NCBI GenBank assembly: GCA_002496385.1
Contig: DAJR01000009.1
Span: 1-20,716 of the forward strand
Direction: 5' to 3'
DNA length: 20,716 nucleotides
DNA from: Methanomassiliicoccales archaeon UBA147
GTDB taxonomy: Archaea; Thermoplasmatota; Thermoplasmata; SG8-5
Shown piece by piece: positions 7,521 to 14,990 of this stretch. Under the pieces are notes generated by a model, which was given only the letters and a program-made list of their open reading frames with translations, did not search any database and had not been told where the DNA came from. The translations under genes were made by a program, and so were the position numbers. Position 1 is the stretch's first letter. Every line of letters begins with the position of its first letter.

Positions 7521-9450
7521 TGCCGTGGTCGCAAAGGTGCGAAATCGGGCAGATGCGGCATTTCGGCCTTGTTGGGGAGCAGATTGTCTGGCCATGCCTC
7601 ACAAGCAGGCGGTTGATGTCATGCCAATGCTCCTTGGGAATTTTTATGGCGAGCATTTCCTCGGTGCCCTCCGGGCCCTCTGTGTTCACCAACCCCAGAA
7701 GGTTGCATATCCTGTGAACATGGGTGTCGACGGCTATGGCGGGAAGCCCGAAGCCATAGGCAAGGACACAGTTCGCTGTTTTCCTCCCCACGCCCGGAAG
7801 GGAGGCGAGCGCATCGAGGTCTGCGGGAACCTTGGACGAATGTATTTCCACGATTGCTTTCGATGTAAGTATGATGTTCCTGGCCTTCTGCCGGTAGAAC
7901 CCGGCCGACCGGATCAGAAGCTCGATATCCTCCGGCTTGGCGGCTGCCAGTTCGGAGGGGCTCCTGTACCTTGAAAACAGGGCTTCGGAGGCTATGTGGG
8001 TGTTCTCATCCTTGGTGCGCTGGGAGAGCATTGTGGAGATGAGCACCCTGAAGGGGTCCTGGGAACCGGGCGGGGGCGGGCCGGGCGTCTCGGGGTTCCG
8101 GCCCGGGTAGGCCCCGATGCCATGGGCTTCGGATAGGATGGCTATCATTTCACGGGCACGGGCTGCATCGAGATGGGAGAGCGCCTCGGAAGCCGTGTAG
8201 ATGGACCCGGTTATCAGGACTGTCCCGTTTTCACCGGCCAGCGCCAGAGCCGAGTTGACCGCGTCAGCAAGAATTGGGTGGATTCTCACGCTCGCGGAAA
8301 ACCTCCCGGCAAGGTCTTCGGCTTTCATGCGCCGATGATACGTGGATTGGGTTATCAGCGCCTCTGAAACGAGGAGTTCCAGCAATTTCACAACCGGTTC
8401 GACCTCCTTGTCTTCCAGCATTGCCAAGACCATCAGCGGGGGGTTGTTTGAAAGGTGAGCTCTCAAGAAATCTGCCAGTGTCTGGGCGCCTCCCGGATTG
8501 TGCGTCGAATCAAGAATGACAGTGGGTTTCCTTCGCACAACCTGCAGCCTTGCCGGCCACCTCGCTTCGGCCATTCCGCGGGCGATGTTCTCGCCGGAAA
8601 CCGGCATCCCCCTCTCCGCCAAAATCTCCGATGCCAGAATTGCGGTTGAGGCATTGGCTGCCTGGTGGGCCCCCGGGAGCCGGATGCGAATCGGCTGATA
8701 ATCTGCCGATGGCGTGCGCACGTGCAGAACAGAACCCAGGAGGTCCTGTTCAAGCACCCTGCATTCAACATTGCCCTGAACGTTGTACAGCTTTGATTTC
8801 ATCTCCCGGGCCTTCGATTCGATGACCGCTTTGGACTCGGGCTCGGGAACTGCCGAGACGGTCGGAACCCCCTTTTTGATTATGCCTGCCTTCTCCCCGG
8901 CTATCTCCCCGAGAGTTTCACCGAGATGCTGGGTGTGTTCCCTGGAGATGTTCGTGATGACGCTCACCTCAGGGGTAATGACATTGGTGGAGTCGAGACG
9001 CCCGCCCATTCCCACTTCGACCACGGCTATGTCGACTTTCCGCCTGGCGAACTCCCTGAACGCCATGCATGTCGCGGCCTCGAAGAATGTGCACTGCCTG
9101 TCCTCGCCGGCCATGGCTTCGATCTTTGGCCTGATCTGCCTGACCGACCTTAAAACCCGGGCGCGGCCCATCGGGTACCCGTTGACGCATATCCTCTCGC
9201 CGAAGTCGAACAGGTGCGGGGAAGTGTAGGTCCCGACCCTGAGGCCTGCGTTCATCAGGACGGAGGTCAGGAAGGCGCAGACAGAGCCTTTCCCGTTCGT
9301 ACCGGCCACATGGACGGATTTGAACTTTTCCTGCGGGTCGCCCAGTTCGGACAGCAGCGAACGCGTGTTGCTGAGGCCGAGCTTCATTCCGAAATATTGG
9401 AGTTCGTAGAGCCAGTTGAGCGCCCCTTCATATGATTCCTGTTCTGTCAT
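7507..9450 (-). CDS. fusion of folylpolyglutamate/dihydrofolate synthase (FolC) and endonuclease III (Nth)
   Basis: A single 647-residue frame joins two complete enzymes. Residues 1 to about 435 are FolC, a Mur-ligase-family ATPase that adds glutamate to folates: P-loop GTNGKGS (51-57), TSPHL (76-80), EVGMGGRLDSTN (145-156), and HNPGG (317-321). A Pro/Gly-rich linker (about 444-464) follows. Residues 465-647 are endonuclease III, the base-excision repair glycosylase/AP lyase for oxidised pyrimidines: LSQRTKDE (475-482), helix-hairpin-helix LPGVGRKTAN (551-560) with catalytic Lys557, catalytic Asp575 in VDTHV, and a C-x6-C-x2-C-x5-C iron-sulphur motif (Cys 624, 631, 634, 640). Each half has its family's usual length. 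It is the second gene of an operon, 9 nt after purH, which uses a folate cofactor. The 3' end overlaps the convergent zinc-ribbon/TPR gene by 14 nt. Both active sites look intact; whether the protein is cleaved into two is unknown. Confidence 0.93.
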   Translation of the reverse strand: MTEQESYEGALNWLYELQYFGMKLGLSNTRSLLSELGDPQEKFKSVHVAGTNGKGSVCAFLTSVLMNAGLRVGTYTSPHLFDFGERICVNGYPMGRARVLRSVRQIRPKIEAMAGEDRQCTFFEAATCMAFREFARRKVDIAVVEVGMGGRLDSTNVITPEVSVITNISREHTQHLGETLGEIAGEKAGIIKKGVPTVSAVPEPESKAVIESKAREMKSKLYNVQGNVECRVLEQDLLGSVLHVRTPSADYQPIRIRLPGAHQAANASTAILASEILAERGMPVSGENIARGMAEARWPARLQVVRRKPTVILDSTHNPGGAQTLADFLRAHLSNNPPLMVLAMLEDKEVEPVVKLLELLVSEALITQSTYHRRMKAEDLAGRFSASVRIHPILADAVNSALALAGENGTVLITGSIYTASEALSHLDAARAREMIAILSEAHGIGAYPGRNPETPGPPPPGSQDPFRVLISTMLSQRTKDENTHIASEALFSRYRSPSELAAAKPEDIELLIRSAGFYRQKARNIILTSKAIVEIHSSKVPADLDALASLPGVGRKTANCVLAYGFGLPAIAVDTHVHRICNLLGLVNTEGPEGTEEMLAIKIPKEHWHDINRLLVRHGQTICSPTRPKCRICPISHLCDHGINNR

Positions 9451-9459
9451 CGCACCATC

Positions 9460-11010
9460 TCAATGTTTGAGGCAGCGCATGCCTGTCGTGACCATGGCCA
9501 TGCCGTATTCGTTGGCTGCGTCGATTACTTCCTGGTCCCTGATGGAGCCGCCCGGGTGTATCACCGCAGTTATACCGGCTTCTCCGGCTGCGTCGATGCC
9601 ATCCCTGAACGGGAAGAACGCATCGGAGGCCATCACCGCGCCTTTGGCTCTGGCCCCTGCCTTTTTCGCGGCTATGGCCACCGACCCGACCCTGCTCATC
9701 TGCCCTGCGCCCACGCCGACGCTGGTAGTGTCCTTAGCAAATACGATCGCATTGGAGGTGACATGCTTGACCACCTTCCATCCGAACATCATGTCCCTCC
9801 GCTCATCCTCGGTCGGCTCGCGCTTGGAGACGACTTTCAGAGCGGTGGGATCCAGACGGCTCAGGTCCCTTGACTGGACGAGCAGGCCGCCGACGACCCG
9901 CTTGATATCCAGGCCCGGCGTTTTCCTGCCTTCCAGGCCGCCTGTCTCAAGGAGCATCACCTTCTTCTTCTCCAGAAGGGGCATCGCATCCTTGTGGAAG
10001 GATGGGGCGATAATCGAATCGAGGAATATGGATTTCATTGAAACGGCGGTGTCCCTGTCCAGCTCCCGGTTCAGCGCGACTATGCCCCCGTATGCAGACA
10101 GGGGATCCGCACCCAGCGCCTTGACGAACGCCTCCGATATGGTCTGGGAGCTCGCGATGCCGCTCGGGTTCATGTGCTTGACAACGGCCGCAGTCGGCTC
10201 GTCGAAGTCCTTGACGAGCTCGAGAGTCGCATTCATGTCCAGTATGTTGTTGAAAGAAAGTTCCTTCCCTTTCAGCTTCCTGGCGTTTGCAATGCACGGT
10301 TCTTTGAGAAAGATGTCCCGGTAGAACGCCCCTTTTTGGTATGGGTTCTCGCCGTACCGCAGGTCCTGGACCTTTCTGAATGGGAGAACGAGGCGGTCCG
10401 GGTGCTCCTCCCGGATGGCGAGTGCGTCTTTCAGGGTACTGGAGATAATTGCGTCATACTCCGCAGTTCGTGAAAATGCCTCCCATGCCAGCCGTTTCCG
10501 CGTCTCTTTGGAGAGATCCCCGGTAGCTTCGAGTTCGGAAATTACGCCCGGATACTGCGATGGCTCGATCACCACGGCCGCATTCTCATGGTTCTTGGCC
10601 GCAGCCCTTATCAAGGAGGGACCGCCGATGTCTATGTTCTCTATCAGTTCCTCTGCGGAACCGGGTGTCTTTTCTGCGACCTTCTCGAACGGATACAGGT
10701 TCACGACAACCATGTCAAAGCGCCCGAACCCCATGGATTTCAATTGCTCAGCATGGCTCGGATCCCTGGTTGCAAGTATACCTGCATGTATCGCTGGGTG
10801 AAGGGTCTTCACCCGGCCGTCGAGTATCTCGGGGAACCCGGTGACTTCCGAAACCCTTGACACGGGAATGCCGTTCTCGTGAAGTTCCTGGAACGTCCCC
10901 CCTGTGGAAACCAATGAGTACCCCAGTTTGACCAGCGCCCTGGCGAATTCGATGAGTCCTGTCTTGTCGGATACGCTCAATAACGCCCTTTTTTGTCCTT
11001 CCTCGGCCAT
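9460..11010 (-). CDS. purH: bifunctional AICAR transformylase/IMP cyclohydrolase
   Basis: This 516-residue protein catalyses the last two steps of de novo purine synthesis, formylating AICAR with 10-formyltetrahydrofolate and closing the ring to IMP. The N-terminal MGS-like cyclohydrolase domain is complete: SVSDKTGL (12-19), STGGT (35-39), GRVKTLHP (65-72), NLYPFEK (104-110), ENIDIGGPS (124-132). The transformylase domain has RYGENPYQ (218-225), the catalytic Lys-His pair in VVKHMNPSG (K278, H279), and the conserved C-terminus with FPFRDG and IHPGGS. Length is that of the bacterial bifunctional enzyme. Many archaea instead use separate PurP and PurO, so this gene may derive from bacteria. 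It leads the operon with folC::nth 9 nt downstream. The ATG has GGTG 6 nt upstream; TATA-like sites at 11061-11065 or 11044-11048 (minus) fit a short leader. Confidence 0.97.
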   Translation of the reverse strand: MAEEGQKRALLSVSDKTGLIEFARALVKLGYSLVSTGGTFQELHENGIPVSRVSEVTGFPEILDGRVKTLHPAIHAGILATRDPSHAEQLKSMGFGRFDMVVVNLYPFEKVAEKTPGSAEELIENIDIGGPSLIRAAAKNHENAAVVIEPSQYPGVISELEATGDLSKETRKRLAWEAFSRTAEYDAIISSTLKDALAIREEHPDRLVLPFRKVQDLRYGENPYQKGAFYRDIFLKEPCIANARKLKGKELSFNNILDMNATLELVKDFDEPTAAVVKHMNPSGIASSQTISEAFVKALGADPLSAYGGIVALNRELDRDTAVSMKSIFLDSIIAPSFHKDAMPLLEKKKVMLLETGGLEGRKTPGLDIKRVVGGLLVQSRDLSRLDPTALKVVSKREPTEDERRDMMFGWKVVKHVTSNAIVFAKDTTSVGVGAGQMSRVGSVAIAAKKAGARAKGAVMASDAFFPFRDGIDAAGEAGITAVIHPGGSIRDQEVIDAANEYGMAMVTTGMRCLKH

Positions 11011-11043
11011 TCAAAGCACCGTAGGGAGATGGCAATCCCCATC

Positions 11044-11068
11044 ATAAATCTTAGGAGGGAATAAACCC
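11044..11068 (-). promoter_or_regulatory. TATA-like region of the purH operon
   Basis: Two candidates on the minus strand, GTTTATTCC (around 11061-11066) and ATTTATGATG (around 11040-11049), lie 34-56 nt before the purH ATG. Either allows a short leader containing the GGTG ribosome binding site at 11017-11020. Which one is used cannot be decided by eye. Confidence 0.4.
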
Positions 11069-11091
11069 AAATACAGTCCTCGGTATGTTTC

Positions 11092-11112
11092 ATTTATAAT
11101 ATTTTAAATATT
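11092..11112 (+). promoter_or_regulatory. TATA box of the large TPR gene
   Basis: An AT-rich tract with TTTAAATA at 11103-11110 is about 34 nt before the first ATG (11140). The predicted transcription start is near 11133, giving a leader of under 15 nt. Confidence 0.55.
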
Positions 11113-11139
11113 CTTAGTGTTATTACCGATGGTGAGAGG

Positions 11140-12657
11140 ATGCACATGAAATCGGGAATTAGCCTTTTCGGAACTCGCGGATGTATTCTCCTTGCCGCAG
11201 CCGGAGCCCTGACCGGCGGAAAGAGAGCCGGCGCGACCAAATTGATCTCCGAGGGCAACGAACATTACCGGAAGGGGAGGCTGGCTGAAGCCGTAAAAGC
11301 ATATAACCAGGTCCTCCAGATCGACCCCGAGAACCCGATAGCATGGAACAACAAGGGGCTCATCCTCGCAGTTGCGGGCAATTATCAGGAGGCTTTGAAT
11401 TGCCACATGAGGGCTTACGAGCTGGACCCGGGACATGTGGACGCGGTATCAAACATAGGCATGATGTACAACAAACTTGACATGATGGATGAGGCCCTTA
11501 CATGGTACGACCGGGCGCTGGGGCTTGACCCGAATCATGAAACCACCTGGAACAACAAGGGAAACCTGCTCTCGAAACTTGAGAGGTTTGCCGAGGCGAT
11601 GAAATGCTACGACCGCGCCCTTGAGATCAACCCGAATTACATGGCTGCCATGAACAACAAGGCGGTCGAGCTGATACATATGAAGAGATACGACGAAGCG
11701 CTCGAACTTCTCAACAACGTGCTCAAATCCAGACCGCTGTTCTCCGAGGGATGGTACGTGAAGGGCAAGGCCTACATAGGCATGAAGGAGTTCGACAAGG
11801 CAATCGTGTGCCTTGAAAGGGCCAACCGGCTGAATCCCGATTTTCTTCAGGCCAGACGCGCGCTTGAGGTCCTCAAGAAGAAACTTGTGGAACCGCCCGG
11901 CGAGAAGGTCAAGTCGGGGAAGAAAACCGTCATGACCGAGAGCGAACAGGCCAAGATTGACAGGAGCATACAGACGGAAATCCTCAGGCCCCGGAACGAG
12001 ATGGATATCATGGGAGACGAGTTCGAGCGCCCGGAGGAGCATCTGACCAAGGAAGAGAAGATCATGTTCGACGTCCTGGGCAATGAACCTCAATCGCTGT
12101 CCGCATTGAAATCCGCAATCGGGAACAGGCTAGGAAAGCCTGCGATGGACCGGGCGCTTGAAGGCCTTGAGAGAAGAGGACTTGCCGTCTCGGAAACGGA
12201 AAAAGGGACGAAAACGTTTTCACGGACGAATGCACTTGGCAGCATCGAGGAGGAGATGGTTGAGGAGAGGGAGGATGCGGAGCCGGAAAACAATGCGAAT
12301 GACTTTCACGCGTTGATGTCCAAGAGCAGGAAATTCATCAATGACGGACGCAACGGAGAAGCAGCGAGGTCCCTGAAGAAAGCCCTGAAAATTAATCCGT
12401 ACGATGATATGGCGCTGTGCCTCATGGCCCAGGTGCAGTACGAGATGGGGGAGCGGGACAGGGCGATAAACACCATTTCCAAGATCCTCGCAGGAAAACC
12501 GGACTTCGTCCCGGCGTGGTTCACGCTGGCGAATGCGACCCTGAAGAACAAGGACTATTCGGACGCGGCCGACTGCTTCCGCAAGATACTGGAACTGCAG
12601 CCAGACAACCCGGAGGCGAAGAGGGGGCTCGAAGCTGCGGAGAGCGCCAAAAAATAG
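11140..12657 (+). CDS. large TPR protein with internal winged-helix-like segment
   Basis: A 505-residue protein without catalytic motifs. Residues about 34-237 form six consecutive 34-residue TPR units of the canonical type (W/Y-N-N-K-G...A-x-x-x-Y-x-x-A-L-x-x-x-P), a scaffold for protein binding. A charged linker (about 250-300) leads to a segment at 303-365 with the pattern of a winged helix (helices, then GLERRGLAVSE and a possible wing), which may bind DNA or another protein. Three further TPR units follow at about 390-491. The N-terminal 30 residues are mildly hydrophobic but not a clear signal peptide. The start is ATG 11140 or 11146; GGTGA at 11131-11135 gives spacings of 4 and 10 nt respectively. 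The gene is divergent from purH. A T-run (12659-12664) directly follows the stop. Function unknown; a regulatory scaffold is possible. Confidence 0.85.
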   Translation: MHMKSGISLFGTRGCILLAAAGALTGGKRAGATKLISEGNEHYRKGRLAEAVKAYNQVLQIDPENPIAWNNKGLILAVAGNYQEALNCHMRAYELDPGHVDAVSNIGMMYNKLDMMDEALTWYDRALGLDPNHETTWNNKGNLLSKLERFAEAMKCYDRALEINPNYMAAMNNKAVELIHMKRYDEALELLNNVLKSRPLFSEGWYVKGKAYIGMKEFDKAIVCLERANRLNPDFLQARRALEVLKKKLVEPPGEKVKSGKKTVMTESEQAKIDRSIQTEILRPRNEMDIMGDEFERPEEHLTKEEKIMFDVLGNEPQSLSALKSAIGNRLGKPAMDRALEGLERRGLAVSETEKGTKTFSRTNALGSIEEEMVEEREDAEPENNANDFHALMSKSRKFINDGRNGEAARSLKKALKINPYDDMALCLMAQVQYEMGERDRAINTISKILAGKPDFVPAWFTLANATLKNKDYSDAADCFRKILELQPDNPEAKRGLEAAESAKK

Positions 12658-12658
12658 A

Positions 12659-12680
12659 TTTTTTAATAAATTGTTAAATT
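12659..12680 (+). terminator. T-rich terminator of the large TPR gene
   Basis: Six T start one base after the TAG stop, and the following sequence stays AT-rich. No hairpin precedes it, which is the usual archaeal form. Confidence 0.45.
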
Positions 12681-12701
12681 TAAAAATGATAGCCAGTGAC
12701 G

Positions 12702-12717
12702 CGAAAGTTTTAAATAT
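12702..12717 (+). promoter_or_regulatory. strong BRE/TATA promoter of the 72-residue protein gene
   Basis: CGAAA (BRE-like, 12702-12706) is followed by TTTTAAATAT (12708-12717), close to the archaeal consensus. The predicted transcription start is near 12739, leaving a leader of about 56 nt, unlike the mostly leaderless genes elsewhere in the window. Confidence 0.7.
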
Positions 12718-12736
12718 GGTATGAGGCCATATAGGT

Positions 12737-12763
12737 CTGGCTTCTATCTGGCTAGAAAGCCGG
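12737..12763 (+). promoter_or_regulatory. leader hairpins upstream of the 72-residue protein gene
   Basis: CTGGCTT (12737-12743) can pair with AAGCCGG (12757-12763), while a second CTGGCT (12748-12753) can pair with AGCCGG (12758-12763) around an AGAA tetraloop. The two pairings exclude each other because they share the 3' arm. A strong ribosome binding site, GGAGG (12782-12786), follows. Regulation through alternative folding is only a possibility. Confidence 0.4.
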
Positions 12764-12794
12764 GTGGAAGAAAAAGACTATTGGAGGAAAAAAG

Positions 12795-13013
12795 ATGGCA
12801 ATGGAACCGATAAGTGTGGACAAGGCAATAGAGGTTGCCAAGCGAAAGAACCTGAAGCCGGGCCGCGTGAAGGGGACGAAGGGCGTCCAGTTCACCAAGG
12901 GAAGGAACCCACGCCTGGAGACAATAGACTGGGATGAGTTCAAGAAGACCCTGGTTGCCAGGAGACTCCAGATATACGAGAGCAACGGCTGGATGAAAAT
13001 AATGAAGAAGTAA
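12795..13013 (+). CDS. small basic protein of unknown function
   Basis: A 72-residue protein, strongly basic (many Lys/Arg), with no Cys, no membrane segment and no recognised motif. The N-terminal half holds a short helix (VDKAIEVAKRKNLKPG) then a Gly/Lys-rich stretch (GRVKGTKGVQFTKG). The C-terminal half has WDEFKKTL and a Trp-containing end (SNGWMKIMKK). The ORF is supported by context: a consensus BRE/TATA box, a ribosome binding site GGAGG 8 nt before the ATG, and a hairpin/T-run terminator directly at the stop. It is therefore a single-gene, probably abundantly expressed unit. Nucleic-acid or ribosome binding would fit the charge, but that is inference. The ATG at 12801 is a weaker alternative start. 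Confidence 0.85.
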   Translation: MAMEPISVDKAIEVAKRKNLKPGRVKGTKGVQFTKGRNPRLETIDWDEFKKTLVARRLQIYESNGWMKIMKK

Positions 13014-13041
13014 GTGATGGGTCGAACCCATCACTTTTTTT
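13013..13041 (+). terminator. hairpin plus T-run terminator
   Basis: AGTGATGGGT (13013-13022) and ACCCATCACT (13026-13035) form a perfect 10-bp stem with a 3-nt loop, running into seven T (13035-13041). It begins at the stop codon of the 72-residue protein. The form is that of a bacterial intrinsic terminator, which archaeal polymerase does not strictly need. Confidence 0.8.
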
Positions 13042-13163
13042 CTATTTTTATTATTCTTTTAACAATTGTTTTCAAATGATATCAATATGCCAACGGCATG
13101 CCCCGTCTGAATGATATCATGTTTGCAACTGGAGGACGGGGTACTGGATACATTTGCTAACGG

Positions 13164-13216
13164 GTGACAAATACCAATTGCATGAATCCCTTGAAGCCCT
13201 GGGTGTAAGCCCCGGG
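13164..13216 (+). repeat. direct repeat copy 1 plus hairpin (IS200/IS605-like end)
   Basis: The 20-bp repeat GTGACAAATACCAATTGCAT (13164-13183) is followed by TCCNTGAAGCCC and a hairpin CCCTGGG (13197-13203) with CCCCGGG (13210-13216), one mismatch. The order of repeat, GAAGCCC and GC hairpin recalls right ends of IS200/IS605-group elements, where the TnpB guide RNA scaffold ends. No transposase or TnpB gene is present in the window. Confidence 0.45.
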
Positions 13217-13339
13217 TATGAGGCCTAACCTATTTCACGGGGCCTCGACATTTTAGAATCTCTAGCATAGAGTCATTTCTTTCATACTTGGTTCCCCAAT
13301 ATCTCAGTTTCATACGATTGAATAAACGTCATGCCGCGC

Positions 13340-13391
13340 GTGACAAATACCAATTGCATTCGTCCGTGAAGCCCCGCCTGGCAGGGCGGGG
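13340..13391 (+). repeat. direct repeat copy 2 plus hairpin (IS200/IS605-like end)
   Basis: The same 20-bp repeat occurs identically at 13340-13359, again followed by TCCGTGAAGCCCC and a perfect 7-bp hairpin, CCCCGCC (13372-13378) with GGCGGGG (13385-13391). It lies 176 bp from copy 1 in the same direction. Identical repeats with divergent hairpins suggest either two related element ends or a tandem duplication of a non-coding RNA scaffold. Confidence 0.5.
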
Positions 13392-13494
13392 TAATAATGC
13401 ATTGTTTCGTTTTTCTCATCCTTCGTTCCCCAATTCGATTTGTTCAACCGGCCAAACATCAATTGATATGGGGTTCTCATACCCCAGCCCATCG

Positions 13495-14964
13495 TTAAAA
13501 CTCAACCTGCCGTTTTTCCACAGGCGCATCAGGTGCTTTCTCCCTCACATGGACCGCGCCGCATTTCAGGCAAATGAGCTTGCCTGTGTCATAGCTCGCT
13601 CCCGTGTTCCGGCAGTTCGGGCAAACGAACCCGCCCCGGTCGAGGGGCGGTGGCTGGAAGTAAGTTGGCTGTGGGGTAGCAGGGAGCGGGGGAACCGATT
13701 TACCGCAATGCGGGCAATGGTTGTAGCTCGGCTGAATCTGAAGGCCGCATCCCAGGCAGAACCTCGGAGGAGGCGGCGGTGGCCATTGGCTATGATATTG
13801 CGGTGGCGGAGGGGGGTAATATGGATAAGCCGGCGGCTGGTAATAACCCTGAGGGGAGTATCCTGGCGGGGGAGTTCCATGATACTGGTATGGGGCGTAC
13901 GCGGGCACGGGCGTCGGGAGAAGGCCCGGAGCCAGTTTCTTCACGAGGTCAGCGGAATACCGGAAAAAGAAGTAACCGCCGGCCACTATCCAGACAATGA
14001 TCGCGACTGACAGAAGCGCTTGCACGACAATGTTGTCCGGCCAAATCTCCAGGGCGGCGCTGCTGAGATTTATCGAGAAGTGGATGAGCATAGATGCATG
14101 TAGGCCGTACCTGACGAATGCGAAGCCTAGGGCGAAACCCGGAATCAGGACCTGCGGAACCTTCCAATAATCCCACCCGCCGACATGGGCGAAGGCGAAT
14201 ATCACTGCGGAGAAAGTGATGAGTGCGAATGTCGCAGGTGTGATGTCGAGGCCCCCGCCAAGTATCTTTCTAATGGGATTCTTCCATTTAAGTGCCAGGC
14301 CAATCAGGACGACAGGCACGCCGATTAGGAGGACGCGGGATATGAGTTCCTCGAAAACCGATGCGCTGAAAAGAGCGTAAATCAGTTCTGGCCTCGACAG
14401 TTCATCGAAGCCCGGAGTTTGCATTTCCACGTTGATGAGTTCCAGGAACAGAAAGTAGCATGTGCTGAAGAATATCGATGCCATGAAGAGCTTGCACACG
14501 GCTTCCATGCTTGAACTGGCTTTCTCCGGCACCGTCAAAGACAATATCGCAGCGCCCTTTTTTGACGCCCAACTCTTGAAAAGGTCATACTTGGCATAGA
14601 TAAAACCGCCCATCAATATCGCCAATATCGCGATGTGCCAGGCCTGGAACGCTGCGCCGCTGATGGAGAAAAGGAGCACCGGCCAGGGCGTGATTATGAA
14701 TATGTGTTCCGATGGCAACTCCAGTAGGTGGGGGGGTTCGGCGCTCGGGACCGGCGTGGTTATCCAGCCCTGGATTTCCGGCGTCATGGCCAGGACTATT
14801 ATCAGGCTGAGCGTGATCACAACGATGAACGAGATGAAGCCGGCGCTCCAGAGCATGGTTTTGAGCAAATTCACGAGTTCTCTTATTGGGTTATAAGGGG
14901 GAGGCGGTTGTGAAGGATTGTAGGGTGGGGCGGATGGCGGTTCCGGCGGGATTTGATTGTCCAT
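13495..14964 (-). CDS. CPBP-family intramembrane metalloprotease with C-terminal zinc ribbons
   Basis: A 489-residue membrane protein of the CPBP (CAAX protease/Abi, type II) family. The conserved motifs are present: EELISR (205-210), FAFAH with His260, and HFSIN with His295 and Asn299, which in the family form the metal-binding active site inside the membrane. About eight hydrophobic spans lie between residues 38 and 336. The N-terminus (1-26) and a long segment at about 348-400 are rich in Pro, Tyr and Gln. The C-terminus has two zinc ribbons: Cys 403, 406, 417, 420 and Cys 448, 451, 465, 468. Both ends should be cytoplasmic. A TATA-like TTATAAA (about 14991-14997) is 27-33 nt before the ATG, fitting a leaderless message. 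Family members process prenylated or other membrane proteins or confer bacteriocin immunity; the substrate here is unknown. Confidence 0.9.
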   Translation of the reverse strand: MDNQIPPEPPSAPPYNPSQPPPPYNPIRELVNLLKTMLWSAGFISFIVVITLSLIIVLAMTPEIQGWITTPVPSAEPPHLLELPSEHIFIITPWPVLLFSISGAAFQAWHIAILAILMGGFIYAKYDLFKSWASKKGAAILSLTVPEKASSSMEAVCKLFMASIFFSTCYFLFLELINVEMQTPGFDELSRPELIYALFSASVFEELISRVLLIGVPVVLIGLALKWKNPIRKILGGGLDITPATFALITFSAVIFAFAHVGGWDYWKVPQVLIPGFALGFAFVRYGLHASMLIHFSINLSSAALEIWPDNIVVQALLSVAIIVWIVAGGYFFFRYSADLVKKLAPGLLPTPVPAYAPYQYHGTPPPGYSPQGYYQPPAYPYYPPPPPQYHSQWPPPPPPRFCLGCGLQIQPSYNHCPHCGKSVPPLPATPQPTYFQPPPLDRGGFVCPNCRNTGASYDTGKLICLKCGAVHVREKAPDAPVEKRQVEF

Positions 14965-14990
14965 ATCGTATTATAGATAATAATCTCTAA

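Larger units (their letters stand above)
13042..13494. other. gene-free stretch with repeats and hairpins
   Basis: No convincing coding frame exists here. AATGATATCA occurs twice (13075-13084, 13110-13119). CCCCGTC (13101-13107) pairs with GACGGGG (13135-13141). Two 20-bp direct repeats each precede a GC hairpin (separate entries). GAGGCC (13220-13225) pairs with GGCCTC (13241-13246). TGGGGT (13469-13474) pairs with ACCCCA (13481-13486) just past the stop of the CPBP gene and may act in its termination. The stretch looks like remains of mobile element ends. Confidence 0.5.

Noticed and set aside
13013..13041. T-arm-like GGGTCGAACCC
   Set aside because: The stem runs to 10 bp and into seven T directly at a stop codon, so it is a terminator hairpin rather than part of a tRNA.
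13042..13494. CRISPR array
   Set aside because: Only two repeat copies 176 bp apart, each followed by different hairpins, not regular short spacers; no cas1/cas2. The Cas4-like gene alone is not evidence of CRISPR.
13288..14010. 240-residue plus-strand open frame over the repeat region
   Set aside because: Most of it is antisense to the CPBP protease and the rest crosses hairpin repeats; no start signals.
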